This document shows positions 41,236-51,092 of a stretch of DNA of 64,000 nt, piece after piece. Positions within the stretch are counted from its first letter, which is position 1; every line of letters begins with the position of its first letter. A model generated the notes under the pieces. The model was not told the DNA's origin. It worked only from the letters and a program-made list of their open reading frames with translations, and made no database searches. The DNA lies in the IMG/VR virus record IMGVR_UViG_3300028025_004617, positions 39,959 to 103,958 of that record. One strand, written 5' to 3'. The translations under genes were made by a program, and so were the position numbers. Source of the stretch: a virus.

Positions 41236-44129
41236 CTTTCAGATACGTGTAAAATTAAATCACCATTATCGTTACCGATAATTTCGTCTTCATTACTTAC
41301 AGTACTCGCCGCTTGTAATTGTAAGACTTTTCTGTTATGGTCAACCCAATATTGGTCAGCCAATTCGAGACTATCTTCAACATACATAAAGAATGGGTCA
41401 CGACCGACCTTATTCCAAAACACGACTTCACTATCAGATAATGTCATAACTTCATCAAACTTATCTTGACCACTTTCTTTTAATGGATAACCATTAACCA
41501 ATTCACATTGAGTCTTTGTAAAGTATTGTCTATCTTTAGGGTCCTCAATTAAAATATCTTCTCTAATTTCGGGTTTAAATGCAACTAACAATGGTTCTAC
41601 TCGTTTATTAAAGTTATTAAGATAACGAGCCACATTATAATCACCCAATAAGTCAGGATTCTCGGTAATTTCTTTTTCAGGAATCATATAACAATTCACC
41701 TCAATATAACCATCAGGCATCGGATACCCATTTTTAGCGGTAAACTCTTCTTGTTGTTTTTTTGTTGGTTTTGTTACCTTCTGTACATCACCCGATGATT
41801 TTTTAATTCCATTATTAACATAGAAAATTGTATCACCTAAACCTGCAGGATAATCATTCTGTAAGATTAATTCCATATGTGCCTGTCTAGACATTAATGA
41901 ACCCGCCTTCGTAGTCTTTTGAATGTGTTTTTTATAATCACTAACAGATTGTTTCACACGAGCTTTGTTTGCAATTTTAGCTAAAGGAATTTCTTTATTA
42001 TAAATCTTCTCTACATAATTGTAATATAATTCCACAAAAGAATGTCCATCACCATTTAACAAATACTTTAAACCTTCATCTAAAAATTCAACAACATATG
42101 TTTGTAATTTTTTAGACTTAATGGTGTTACCTGTTAATTTAATTTTTTCTTTACCTTTCTTAATTAACTTGATGATGTAATTTTTACGTGACACGTTAAT
42201 ACATGCAGGTGCCGTATAATCAATATCAAGACCCATTTCATTTCTCATGAAAATATCATTAAACTCTGCAGTGTGAGCTTCGATACCTTTATATTCTTTA
42301 CCTTCTTTAACAAGTTCATTAAGACCCTTACCTACATACACAGCATCGGCTGCACTATCGGGAGTTTCAAAGTTTACACCATCCGTATCCATTACAAGAG
42401 GTTTATAACCTTTTTGCATGTAGAACATAATCATCATACGTAAACATTGACGACCGATACATGTGATAGTTTCACCCGAATCCATTTCACCCCAAGGGAA
42501 TACGTGTGGTGCAGATAATGAACCAAAATAAGCGTTAATAAAAATCTTAATTGGTAATTGTTTTCGGTCATACATTTCTGCAGCAACAGGATCACTATCC
42601 TTTAATTCACCAGCGAGATGTTTATATTTGATACGAATGTTACGGAAATATTTTAACATTGATTTTTGTACACCCATAACATCACAATCAGGGAACACAT
42701 CATATACAAGTTGAATAGACGGATAGAGTGATGAATAGTCAAACTTAACAATGTTCTTAGCGTAACCAACATTTAATAAACGAGACAAACCACCCGTAAA
42801 TGGTCTCTTATCATCTTTTTCTGGAATCGCTAAATTGTGTTCATATGACCACGCTAACATGATAATCTTCCACAATGTTGCGGTACCCATTGTTGCAATT
42901 CTTTCATATGTGGTAGGTACCAATTTAGAAAGTAAGAATGTTGATTGAGAGAATGAATCATCAACGACCATTGTCTCGTATAAGTCATCATCAAGGTATT
43001 GTTCTACAATTTTTCTACCCGGCCATATCTCAAACTTACCAGGGAATCTATCCATCAATCTTTCGGTGCCGGGTTCACCAATCTTTTTGTAACCACCAGT
43101 CTTAGGATTTACATAATAACTTTCATTATCTAAATAAATTTTAGATATTTGATTACCTTCAACATACACACGATTTGGTTTTTCCTTTTCCAAGTATGTT
43201 GTGATATATTTCAAACCCCACGATTTAATCTCAGAGTTAATTGCTTGAGCTCTACGAACGGAGTGAGCAATATCAATAATATTAAACCCCCAAATTACAT
43301 GTTGAGTATAATCCTCAATTTCATTGGCAAGTTTTAACATTCCCTTTTTTTCTTTAATTCCTGTCGATGTGAATATTTGTGTTAATCCATTAACATCCAC
43401 CCCAAGTATTTGTGCTCGTTTTAAAATAAACGGCCAGTCAAAGAACGCTGAGTTATATCCCGCAACGATTGTTGGTTTTAAATCTTTAATATATTGTAAA
43501 AATCTCTCAATACATTTCTTTTCACCATCCTCACCAAAAGCGGGGATTGTTTCCTGCAGACCACGATTATCCTTAACTCCAATCAAAATGATTTTACAAG
43601 TTTCAGGATCTAGACCCGTGGTCTCAATATCGAATACAAATCGATAAACATCGCCATAATCTTCAATTCCTTTAAACAATCGTTTTCTTGTTTGAACAAG
43701 ATATTGTTCAACAGGAGATAAAATAGTAAAATGTTTCCTTACGTCTTCACCCCACGGGTCAAGTCCACCTGTCTTAAAAAAATTGATTAAATCGGTATAA
43801 CTCTTAATACTTTTAACTAAGAATTTCATACCATTCTCCAATCGTTTATTACCATGTGTTTCTAACTTCTCAATGATAATCCCATACTTACCCATCATCT
43901 GTTTTTGGGTTGATTTGGAGTTACCATAAAAGTTTAGGTTAGATAAGTCACCAACCCATAAAAATGGTACGAACGAATCTGTTTTAACGATTTTACCCTT
44001 TATTGGGTCTTGAATAATTTTGGATATTGAGTTGGAGGGGTAGTCATATTCGACACCTACGATGTATTTCTCATCGTCACCCCCATTTAGAAAGTTTTCG
44101 ATAACTTCCTGAGAGATAACTTCTTTCAT
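41232..44129 (-). CDS. 43: DNA polymerase, family B (gp43)
   Basis: The 965-aa replicative polymerase carries 3'-5' exonuclease motifs: Exo I FDIETTGLD near residue 165, Exo II AGYNSAFFDWPF near 224-235, and a later Exo III candidate in the EIEDYTQHVIWGFNIIDIAH area. Polymerase motifs are A KFDYSSLYPSIQ near 462, B INAYFGSLSAPHVF, and C VMDTDGVNF near 579, followed by KKGKEKIKLTGNTIK. The upstream spacer contains TATATTTG (a -7-like TAnnTTTG) and a small hairpin, a plausible early promoter. It converges on gp13. No intein or split was seen. Confidence 0.96.
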   Translation of the reverse strand: MKEVISQEVIENFLNGGDDEKYIVGVEYDYPSNSISKIIQDPIKGKIVKTDSFVPFLWVGDLSNLNFYGNSKSTQKQMMGKYGIIIEKLETHGNKRLENGMKFLVKSIKSYTDLINFFKTGGLDPWGEDVRKHFTILSPVEQYLVQTRKRLFKGIEDYGDVYRFVFDIETTGLDPETCKIILIGVKDNRGLQETIPAFGEDGEKKCIERFLQYIKDLKPTIVAGYNSAFFDWPFILKRAQILGVDVNGLTQIFTSTGIKEKKGMLKLANEIEDYTQHVIWGFNIIDIAHSVRRAQAINSEIKSWGLKYITTYLEKEKPNRVYVEGNQISKIYLDNESYYVNPKTGGYKKIGEPGTERLMDRFPGKFEIWPGRKIVEQYLDDDLYETMVVDDSFSQSTFLLSKLVPTTYERIATMGTATLWKIIMLAWSYEHNLAIPEKDDKRPFTGGLSRLLNVGYAKNIVKFDYSSLYPSIQLVYDVFPDCDVMGVQKSMLKYFRNIRIKYKHLAGELKDSDPVAAEMYDRKQLPIKIFINAYFGSLSAPHVFPWGEMDSGETITCIGRQCLRMMIMFYMQKGYKPLVMDTDGVNFETPDSAADAVYVGKGLNELVKEGKEYKGIEAHTAEFNDIFMRNEMGLDIDYTAPACINVSRKNYIIKLIKKGKEKIKLTGNTIKSKKLQTYVVEFLDEGLKYLLNGDGHSFVELYYNYVEKIYNKEIPLAKIANKARVKQSVSDYKKHIQKTTKAGSLMSRQAHMELILQNDYPAGLGDTIFYVNNGIKKSSGDVQKVTKPTKKQQEEFTAKNGYPMPDGYIEVNCYMIPEKEITENPDLLGDYNVARYLNNFNKRVEPLLVAFKPEIREDILIEDPKDRQYFTKTQCELVNGYPLKESGQDKFDEVMTLSDSEVVFWNKVGRDPFFMYVEDSLELADQYWVDHNRKVLQLQAASTVSNEDEIIGNDNGDLILHVSES

Positions 44130-44216
44130 GTTTTATATTTTTTAAATGTGACGTATTAGCTTACCATTAAATGGTAGTTTGTCTTAACATTACAAATATA
44201 AACAAAAAGTTGTAAT

Positions 44217-44585
44217 TTAAAAAATATTAATAAATAATCTTTCTTTAACAGGTAAAATAAGCTTGGTTGTGTCGTTTCCGTTAGTGTCCTTAAATTGAAT
44301 TGTAATCTTACCTTCGAATTTACCTGAATTTAAAGTATGTTCTTCTGTAAATCTATGTGTTATATAATATTCGTCTGTGGTTTGATTATATAATTTGGTT
44401 CTTGTTGTGATATAACATGGTGAATCTAAAATAACAGGTGCATCTGTTTTCACATCTGACATTTCAAATGTTATGTCAGCGTTTTCCAATAAATCATTAA
44501 ACGATGACTTATCGTTTTTACCGTCGTCAATCATTCTCATTTTTAATATTGGGTCAGATGCACCTTGTCTGATAAAAAATTCCAT
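44217..44585 (-). CDS. Small structural protein, BppU-like N-domain pattern
   Basis: The 122-aa beta-rich protein has MEFFIRQGASDPILKMRMID, then DITFEMSDVKTDAPVILDSP and GKFEGKITIQFKDTNGND ending LPVKERLFINIF. This is the pattern of the small barrel at the N-terminus of phage baseplate-upper proteins (BppU), which links fibres to the baseplate. It is the last gene of the tail-fibre run (46944 to 44217) and shares one base with the 80-aa gene. The assignment is tentative. Confidence 0.5.
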   Translation of the reverse strand: MEFFIRQGASDPILKMRMIDDGKNDKSSFNDLLENADITFEMSDVKTDAPVILDSPCYITTRTKLYNQTTDEYYITHRFTEEHTLNSGKFEGKITIQFKDTNGNDTTKLILPVKERLFINIF

Positions 44586-44827
44586 TACTTAATTTTTAAA
44601 ATAAATTCGTTACCAGATAAAAATGGTAACACATCCTCATTCTTTAATTCATCTGACATATAGTAAAATTCTTCTTTTACTATTTCAAATGGTAATTTTA
44701 ATTCGCCCTTAATAACATTTTTAACGTGCTCAACCGTTAACGGTTCATTAGTTTGAAATGTCTTTTGAAATCTTTTTAATCTATCTTTGTTCTTGATGAT
44801 ATTAACATCAACGTCTAATATTTTCAT
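44585..44827 (-). CDS. Hypothetical 80-aa protein in tail-fibre operon
   Basis: MKILDVDVNIIKNKDRLKRF opens a charged protein ending LPFLSGNEFILKIK. No family is recognised. It starts 15 nt after the 700-aa gene and its stop shares a base with the ATG of the next gene, so the three form one unit. It is possibly a small fibre assembly or chaperone protein, by location only. Confidence 0.55.
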   Translation of the reverse strand: MKILDVDVNIIKNKDRLKRFQKTFQTNEPLTVEHVKNVIKGELKLPFEIVKEEFYYMSDELKNEDVLPFLSGNEFILKIK

Positions 44828-44841
44828 AATTTATATTTTTT

Positions 44842-46944
44842 TTAGTCAGAATTATAAATGTAATCGTTTATTTCGGTATCAACATCACCAGTTTGGAATT
44901 CTAAAGATGTTATATTATCTTCACTAACCAAATAAATTTCGGCAATACCATTGACATTACCATTTCTTACAATAAATCTTTCATTAACACCCCAAGTATC
45001 GGACCAACCTGTCCAAGTTGTTGTTGCACTATTCAATAGTGTACCTGCAAAGTTGTATAATCTAATTTTAACCGTGTCATTATCGTTATAATCTTGATAA
45101 ACAAACATAAATTTAGTTTTGCCAACATTAATAGAAAAATCGGTATACTCAGGAAAGAAAAATTCTTGTGTTATACCCGTTGAACTTAATATTCTAAAAC
45201 CTAAATCACCATCTGTAAATAATACCATTTCGGTATTTTCTTTGAACGTATCACTAGCGTATGTCGAAGGTGTACTGGTGGTACCATAGTAATCTGTTTG
45301 TGTAAAACCGGTAGTGCCGCTATACACATAGAATCCTATATTACCCTCAGATTGAATACTAATGTAGGCGTTTTGACCCTGACTATCAGCACCTGATGCG
45401 TATGCACTAATTAAACTATAGTTGTCCAATGTATCCGTAACAACACCTAATTGGTTTATGTATTTGTATGTTACGTTATTTCCGTCGTTTGTCCAAATTT
45501 GATGTATTGATTTATTACCTAAATAATAATCATTGTACCCATTAACGTCCACGGCGTTAATATTCAAACTTTCTATTCGTGTACTACCGGACATAATGGT
45601 TAATACAGAAGCAACACCATCACCGTTTACACAAGCAACTCTAAATATATCACTTAATTGTCCCCAACTGGAGATTCTTTTTCCTGAATCATCATTGGCA
45701 AACGTATATGTGGTAAATGATGTTTGATTGTTAAACATATACATAATATCACAAAACGCAACTTCTTGACCATAATTGGTACCATTACCATTATTATAAA
45801 ATTGAATTACAATAGCGCCATTATTTCTATCTGTACTAGTTGACCAAAAATTACGGTCACCGTTCATATTGATATTGACATATTCAGTACCTCTATTATG
45901 TGATGTTTCAATTAATGTTTGTGTGTCACCATTATAGTGTACAATTTTATATGCAACGTTTACATCGTTGTTATTGTAGAAAGCTATAGTATGTTTATTT
46001 GCTCCGTGAAAAATACCGTCATAACTATTATATGTTGCACCTGTTAATGAAATGGTTTCTAAAATAGTTCCGGCAGAGTCATATATTTGATAATTTGTAT
46101 ACGTGTCACCGCTTGTACTGGTTAAAACGTGAATAGTGTCGTTTGATGGTACCATATGATGTCTAACCCACGTCCCATCGGTCCAAGTTTTAAATAATGA
46201 AGTTGTACCATCGTTCGGGTTAACGATATATGATGAGCCGTTACCATTATACGTCCAACCACTTAAAGGTTCTACCTCTCTTTTTTTGATGATAAATGTA
46301 CCATCAGATGTTATAGCATCATAATCCCATTCAATATCTATGTAATGTGTATCGGGGTCCCAAGTGTATGTGTAAACCGATACACCATCTGAATATTTCA
46401 ACACACCATTGTTTACATCCTCATATGTCACCCATCTACCTTCTAATGAATTCCTACTTCTATTTGAGGTGGTTCCGGTATATCTACCTATTTCAATATT
46501 ATTAGCGTCTGTAAATATTACTATTCTTTCATCTTCAGTTGCATCATCTCTAAATTCGTACATATAACCCGAATTTGTTAATTCGTTTATACCATTACAA
46601 TAATAAAGAGTACTATCAATATTCAAATCTACGATTTCGGCGGTAAAGTCGTTAAAATTTAACATTCCGACACCAAAGTCATCCGACCCAACCATTCTAG
46701 CAACATAAACAAATGATTGAATACTTAAATCTGGTTCATCTACGGTTAATGTGTATGTATAATCGTACTCAGCAAAGTAAAGGTTATAAACACCATACGG
46801 GTGTGTGTTAATGTTATTGAAAGGTATTGTCTTGGTTCCAAGGTTTACTGTGGAACCTGATGTTGACCCCGTATATGGTATAAACGTAACTGTTGCCGTC
46901 TTACCGCTTAGATTTTCACTTGTTATTCTTGCTCCTATTGCCAT
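44842..46944 (-). CDS. Tail fibre-like protein of repeated beta units (700 aa)
   Basis: The protein is rich in Asn, Thr, Ser, Tyr and Gly with regularly spaced Trp/Tyr strands, for example GWTYNGNGSSYIVNPNDGTT, IVIQFYNNGNGTNYGQEVAF and YLGNKSIHQIWTNDGNNVTY, which look like blades of a beta-propeller. The N-terminus ITSENLSGKTATVTFIPYTG is a short beta domain that could anchor it. It has a GTATTTATAA element 20 nt before the ATG. A receptor-binding or fibre role is inferred from composition and from the adjacent adhesin genes. No named family is recognised. Confidence 0.6.
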   Translation of the reverse strand: MAIGARITSENLSGKTATVTFIPYTGSTSGSTVNLGTKTIPFNNINTHPYGVYNLYFAEYDYTYTLTVDEPDLSIQSFVYVARMVGSDDFGVGMLNFNDFTAEIVDLNIDSTLYYCNGINELTNSGYMYEFRDDATEDERIVIFTDANNIEIGRYTGTTSNRSRNSLEGRWVTYEDVNNGVLKYSDGVSVYTYTWDPDTHYIDIEWDYDAITSDGTFIIKKREVEPLSGWTYNGNGSSYIVNPNDGTTSLFKTWTDGTWVRHHMVPSNDTIHVLTSTSGDTYTNYQIYDSAGTILETISLTGATYNSYDGIFHGANKHTIAFYNNNDVNVAYKIVHYNGDTQTLIETSHNRGTEYVNINMNGDRNFWSTSTDRNNGAIVIQFYNNGNGTNYGQEVAFCDIMYMFNNQTSFTTYTFANDDSGKRISSWGQLSDIFRVACVNGDGVASVLTIMSGSTRIESLNINAVDVNGYNDYYLGNKSIHQIWTNDGNNVTYKYINQLGVVTDTLDNYSLISAYASGADSQGQNAYISIQSEGNIGFYVYSGTTGFTQTDYYGTTSTPSTYASDTFKENTEMVLFTDGDLGFRILSSTGITQEFFFPEYTDFSINVGKTKFMFVYQDYNDNDTVKIRLYNFAGTLLNSATTTWTGWSDTWGVNERFIVRNGNVNGIAEIYLVSEDNITSLEFQTGDVDTEINDYIYNSD

Positions 46945-46964
46945 AGTTTGTTAATTTTTGTCTA

Positions 46965-46974
46965 TTATAAATAC
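46965..46974 (-). promoter_or_regulatory. Putative late promoter element GTATTTATAA
   Basis: Minus-strand element in the AT-rich 82-nt spacer between the two large fibre genes. Identical in its core to the other copies. Confidence 0.5.
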
Positions 46975-47026
46975 TTTATTTTGTTGTATCTTTTATTATT
47001 TGTTATTTTTTATTTTTTATTTTAGT

Positions 47027-50014
47027 TTATAATCCATATGTTGTTTTTATTCCATTAAAGTTGGTGGTAACTTCCGATGAACTTAAAGCCTTATTGTAAA
47101 CTCTCATTTGATAAAATACCGGTTGATTTGATGAAGTACTATTATTTAACACATCCGTTGCACCGGTTCCCACGTTAGTATGTCTTGCACCGAAATAAAA
47201 ATTACCGGTGGCGTAACCTCCAGCTGGATTATTTAGTGTTACCGTTGAACCTAATAATGTTCCATTTAAGTATAAACTCTTACTCGTACCATCGATAACA
47301 AACACCCAATGTCTAATAGCATTACTCGCGGTTATGGTTGCGGTTGTTGTATTGGTAGTAGGTGAACCCCAAATTAAACTTGTAGAAGTTCCCATATAAG
47401 CAAAATAACCTTTACTAAAACTATATGCTTCATTTCCCCAAATGGTGGACCAATATGATGTTGGATTAAACGACGCCACTATTTCAATGGTTGAAGTTGC
47501 ACCACTAATATTATATGGAACACTAATATAACCGGTACCGCTAAAATCAGTATTATTTAATTTTATACCTCCACCATTATTAGAAACATATGTGTAACTT
47601 CCGTTAATTGTTGCATTTTTACCATTTCCACTAGCGTCAGTCCAAACTGCTCCTGAAGATGGTGCAGTTTGTAAATAAAATTGAAGATCGGAAGGTGTTG
47701 TTGTAGCCGTTGGAGTTGGTGTACTCGTAGGTGTCGAGATAGGGGTTGCCGTTGATGTAGGTGTAGGTGTAGAAGTAGGTGCTGGTGTCTCAATTACTAA
47801 TCTAATTGAATCACTTCCCCAACTATATGTATAAGTACCAGGAGTTAATCCCATACTTGTTATTGTTTTGTTTGCAAATGTTACAGTACCACTTAATGGA
47901 CTACCTGAAGTGTAACCAATTGGTACAATAATATCTTTACCTAGTGAACCATTTTGGATACCAAATGCATCACCCGTAAATGATGTTGGTGCGGTATAAC
48001 CTGAACCGAAACTAGTTGGATAGGTATTAAATGCATTACCTTGATATTTTCTACCAAAAAATGATGAAGATGGTCCAATTGCCCAAGTTCCTAACGTACC
48101 ATTAATACCCCAGCCAGCTTGCACCGAACCTTCAACTAACCCCGTAAGATTAAGCGAACCTGAGCCTGACATTATAACGTCAGAACCAACCTCTGAAATT
48201 GTCACTATAAGACCTGGTGGTTGTGTTGTTGGTGTAGGCGTTGGGGTAGGTGTACTTGTTGGTGTAGGCGTTGGAGTACTTGTTGACGTTGGAGTAGGGG
48301 TTGATGTTGGTTGAGCAAACACCGCTTGTAATGTTCCTGTACTACCTGTAACATATACTACCGTGAAAGGTGTTGATGCTGCGGGTAAATTAATACCAGT
48401 TCCTGACCAATATAAGAAATTACCACTACTATTATTTACACTAATTGTATATTGTTGATTTTTAACTAACCCATAAGAAATGTTTGATGTGAATGTTTCA
48501 CCATCAAAAACAATTGCCGGCGTTCCATCTGGTACTATAATATTCAATACCGCACCTTCAGGTGTTGGTGTCGGTGTAGACGTAGCCGTTGGAGTTGGTG
48601 TTGCCGTTGATGTAGGTGTTGGCGTTGGTGTTTCCGTCAATGTTGGTGTAGGTGTTGGCGTTGCGTCCGGACTCCAAAGCATCGAAAGAGTTTGGTTTTC
48701 AGCATTTACTTGTACCGTTGCAACTTGATTTTCCCAGCCTGTAACCACTAAAAATGGTGGATTATCACTCCATCCATTCCACGTATATCCACTTTGACCA
48801 ACTGCTGTTATATTATATGTTTGAAGTGGGTCAACGTAAATTGTTGTAGTGGATTCATATGTTGTACCATCAAAAATAATTGCTAAATCACCACCAAAAA
48901 TAGATAAACTCAGAGGATATAATATTGTTGTTGGCGTAGGCGTAGGTGTACTTGTTGATGTCGGAGTTGGAGTCGGGGTAGGGGTTGATGGACAAGTCCC
49001 ACAATCAGTCCTATATGTTGCAACATTAGTACCATCCATATTAACGGTTTTATAATAACCATTATGAACAATCGTTCCCCAACCACTAAAACCAAATCCA
49101 TCTCCATTTGTTACAAAAATATTTGATTCACAGAACGTTGGTCCATCACCAGTCACATAAAATCTTGGACACGAATTCTCAGGGCAATTACAAGTTCCTT
49201 CAACATCATCCTCACCTAATTTTATTTCACCATAGAATACTGTTGGTGGTCTTAATACACTATATTCTAAATCGTTATTTGGAATTAATGTATATGATAA
49301 ATCTGTGTTTGGTATTAATGTATAATTAATATCATTATTTGGTATTTCAATTGGATTTAAATCATTGTCAGGTAATAAAACATATGTTAAATCACCATCG
49401 GGAATTAAACTGAATAATAAATCATTATTTGGAATTAATGTATGTGTTAAATCATTAGTTGGTATTAATGTATAAGTTAAATCATCGTTTGGAATTAACA
49501 AATACACTAAATCATTATTTGGAATTAATGTATAAGTTAAATCGTTATTTGGTATAATAACGTATGTGAAATCGTTTTCGGGTATAGATGGTGTTAACGT
49601 CGGAGTTGGCGTTGGCGTAGAACAAGCAACATCACTGCAATCTAAAACATCCCTTAAATCATCTAAATCATAATCAAATTCTGGACCTAAATCAAGACCT
49701 ACAATTTCATAACATACACCATTTCCAAGACTATAAGTTATTCCTGTTAATCCACTTGTTAAACTTCTACCTATTTTATTGTGTGTTTGATCACAATCCC
49801 TTAAAAAGTAATAATAATATGTTATTTGAGTTTCGGTTGGTGTCGGTGTAGGTGTGGGAGTACTAGTTCCTGTTGGTGTTGGTGGAATATTGGTTGCTGT
49901 AGGTGTTGGAGTTGGGGTAAAAGTTGGCGTAGGAGTCGGTCTGATTTGACCGTCGTTGGGTCTAACCACAAAAATTCTAGTTGCACCAACTCGTGATGAT
50001 ATTTTACTTATCAT
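47027..50014 (-). CDS. Multidomain adhesin with Thr-Pro linkers and C-terminal LamG
   Basis: The 995-aa mosaic starts with a short basic N-terminus (ISSRVGATRIFVVRPNDG). Six Thr/Pro linkers (TPTPTPT and STPTPT repeats) then separate compact domains. These are a Cys-containing domain; eleven decapeptide repeats of type NDLxYxLIPN; a Cys domain (CNCPENSCPRFYVTGDG); two related beta domains (AIIFDGTTYESTTTIYVDP and AIVFDGETFTSNISYGLVKN); another beta domain; and a C-terminal LamG lectin-like domain (IRHWVFVIDGTSKSLYLNGT, YFGARHTNVGTGATDVLNNS). The layout suits a long flexible fibre binding surface glycans. It lies 6 nt after the 352-aa fibre gene. Confidence 0.75.
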   Translation of the reverse strand: MISKISSRVGATRIFVVRPNDGQIRPTPTPTFTPTPTPTATNIPPTPTGTSTPTPTPTPTETQITYYYYFLRDCDQTHNKIGRSLTSGLTGITYSLGNGVCYEIVGLDLGPEFDYDLDDLRDVLDCSDVACSTPTPTPTLTPSIPENDFTYVIIPNNDLTYTLIPNNDLVYLLIPNDDLTYTLIPTNDLTHTLIPNNDLLFSLIPDGDLTYVLLPDNDLNPIEIPNNDINYTLIPNTDLSYTLIPNNDLEYSVLRPPTVFYGEIKLGEDDVEGTCNCPENSCPRFYVTGDGPTFCESNIFVTNGDGFGFSGWGTIVHNGYYKTVNMDGTNVATYRTDCGTCPSTPTPTPTPTSTSTPTPTPTTILYPLSLSIFGGDLAIIFDGTTYESTTTIYVDPLQTYNITAVGQSGYTWNGWSDNPPFLVVTGWENQVATVQVNAENQTLSMLWSPDATPTPTPTLTETPTPTPTSTATPTPTATSTPTPTPEGAVLNIIVPDGTPAIVFDGETFTSNISYGLVKNQQYTISVNNSSGNFLYWSGTGINLPAASTPFTVVYVTGSTGTLQAVFAQPTSTPTPTSTSTPTPTPTSTPTPTPTPTTQPPGLIVTISEVGSDVIMSGSGSLNLTGLVEGSVQAGWGINGTLGTWAIGPSSSFFGRKYQGNAFNTYPTSFGSGYTAPTSFTGDAFGIQNGSLGKDIIVPIGYTSGSPLSGTVTFANKTITSMGLTPGTYTYSWGSDSIRLVIETPAPTSTPTPTSTATPISTPTSTPTPTATTTPSDLQFYLQTAPSSGAVWTDASGNGKNATINGSYTYVSNNGGGIKLNNTDFSGTGYISVPYNISGATSTIEIVASFNPTSYWSTIWGNEAYSFSKGYFAYMGTSTSLIWGSPTTNTTTATITASNAIRHWVFVIDGTSKSLYLNGTLLGSTVTLNNPAGGYATGNFYFGARHTNVGTGATDVLNNSTSSNQPVFYQMRVYNKALSSSEVTTNFNGIKTTYGL
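49251..49579 (-). repeat. Eleven tandem 30-bp / 10-residue repeats in the adhesin
   Basis: The encoded unit is NDLxYxLIPN, from NDFTYVIIPN down to NDLEYSVLRP. DNA copies are similar but not identical (for example AAATCATTATTTGGAATTAA recurs), so copy number could change by slippage or recombination. A beta-solenoid or collagen-like extended rod is one possible structure. Confidence 0.8.
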
Positions 50015-50020
50015 ATTATA

Positions 50021-51079
50021 TTAACCAAATGTTGTAAAAGTACCTAAGATATTCCAAGATGAACCAACTCTGAGTGCGGTTAATCCTATTACATCAGTTT
50101 TATTTGAATTACCTATCGGTGACTCATTATTAGCCCAACTAACGGTTATGTTTTCATTATTTAATTTATATGATGTGGCAACATAAGGTGTTAATCCTTG
50201 TTTTATAATAAAAGTTAAGGAAACCGCATTTAAATTTTCGGTTGGGACATTTGACACATTATAAACATTATCACCTAATGAACCTGACAAATAAAACACA
50301 GACCCACTATTATAATTAAACTCATAAGATGATGTTCCACCACTAACCTGAAGTACTATTTTTTCATTTACACTACCAATGTTAAGTGAACCGTCAATTG
50401 ACAAATCGTCTTGTGATTTTATACTTCCACTAAATTCGTACATGTAACCCTCAGTAAATGACGGGGTATTAAAAGTTACTTGACTACCTGTGTGTACCGT
50501 TACTTGTGGAGTTTCCCAACTATTTTCGGCAAATAAATGTAATTTTGCCGGATGATTAGTACCCCCAACGGTTCCGATATATAAGTCTTTACCGACATTT
50601 AAAAGATATGCATCATTTTCACCACCTACAAGACCTCCTGTATACGTTGACGAATTAATACCCAAATTAACAAAATGAACCCCTTCGGTTCCGTTATCTG
50701 CAGTTAAAACTAAATCGGTACTCGCATTACCACCCGAATTTGTATTTTTTATGTTTACCTGTGCATAATACTGATTGTTCGACTCAAAATGTGCAATGTT
50801 GTAACTACCACTATTTTGTACATGTAGTATCTCAGGGTTATCAACATGGATAGACCCCGTACCAACAATCAACGATTTGATTGAGCCTGTAATTGTTAAA
50901 TTACCATTAATGTGTTGACTACCCGTAAAATAATGTGAACCACTATCTACTAACTTTAGTCTTAAATCACTTAACGAGTGTTGAAGTGTTAATCCGGAGT
51001 AAACGACTGCCGTTACTCCACTTAATGGTAAATTGGATAATGAACCACTATTTAATTCCGTTATTTTTTTCCCTGCCAT
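50021..51079 (-). CDS. Tail fibre protein (352 aa)
   Basis: The repeating SGS/TGS turns (LPLSGVTAVVYSGLTLQHSL, HINGNLTITGSIKSLIVGTG, DDLSIDGSLNIGSVNEK) are typical of trimeric phage tail-fibre beta-helix shafts. The N-terminus AGKKITELNSGSLSNLPLSG is the common 'kitelp...' attachment motif of such fibres. It starts 2 nt after CTATTTATCT and heads the unit with the adhesin. The C-terminal 60 residues form a compact beta head without a recognised peptidase or lectin motif. Confidence 0.7.
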   Translation of the reverse strand: MAGKKITELNSGSLSNLPLSGVTAVVYSGLTLQHSLSDLRLKLVDSGSHYFTGSQHINGNLTITGSIKSLIVGTGSIHVDNPEILHVQNSGSYNIAHFESNNQYYAQVNIKNTNSGGNASTDLVLTADNGTEGVHFVNLGINSSTYTGGLVGGENDAYLLNVGKDLYIGTVGGTNHPAKLHLFAENSWETPQVTVHTGSQVTFNTPSFTEGYMYEFSGSIKSQDDLSIDGSLNIGSVNEKIVLQVSGGTSSYEFNYNSGSVFYLSGSLGDNVYNVSNVPTENLNAVSLTFIIKQGLTPYVATSYKLNNENITVSWANNESPIGNSNKTDVIGLTALRVGSSWNILGTFTTFG

Positions 51080-51081
51080 TT

Positions 51082-51091
51082 AGATAAATAG
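51082..51091 (-). promoter_or_regulatory. Putative late promoter element CTATTTATCT, 2 nt from ATG
   Basis: The coding strand reads CTATTTATCT-AA-ATG. It is one of four cases where the element practically abuts the start codon. Confidence 0.55.
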
Positions 51092-51092
51092 T

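Noticed and set aside
44155-44216. Small hairpins before the DNA polymerase gene as terminators
   Set aside because: TACCATTAAATGGTA and ATTACAA/TTGTAAT lack a following T-run on the minus strand; possible regulatory structures, but too weak to list.
47563-49329. Open frames antisense to or shifted within the adhesin gene
   Set aside because: They arise from the Thr/Pro and decapeptide repeat DNA, which is open in several frames; the 995-aa frame explains the whole region.
49251-49579. CRISPR array
   Set aside because: The 30-bp repeats are contiguous with no spacers and are in frame in a coding gene.
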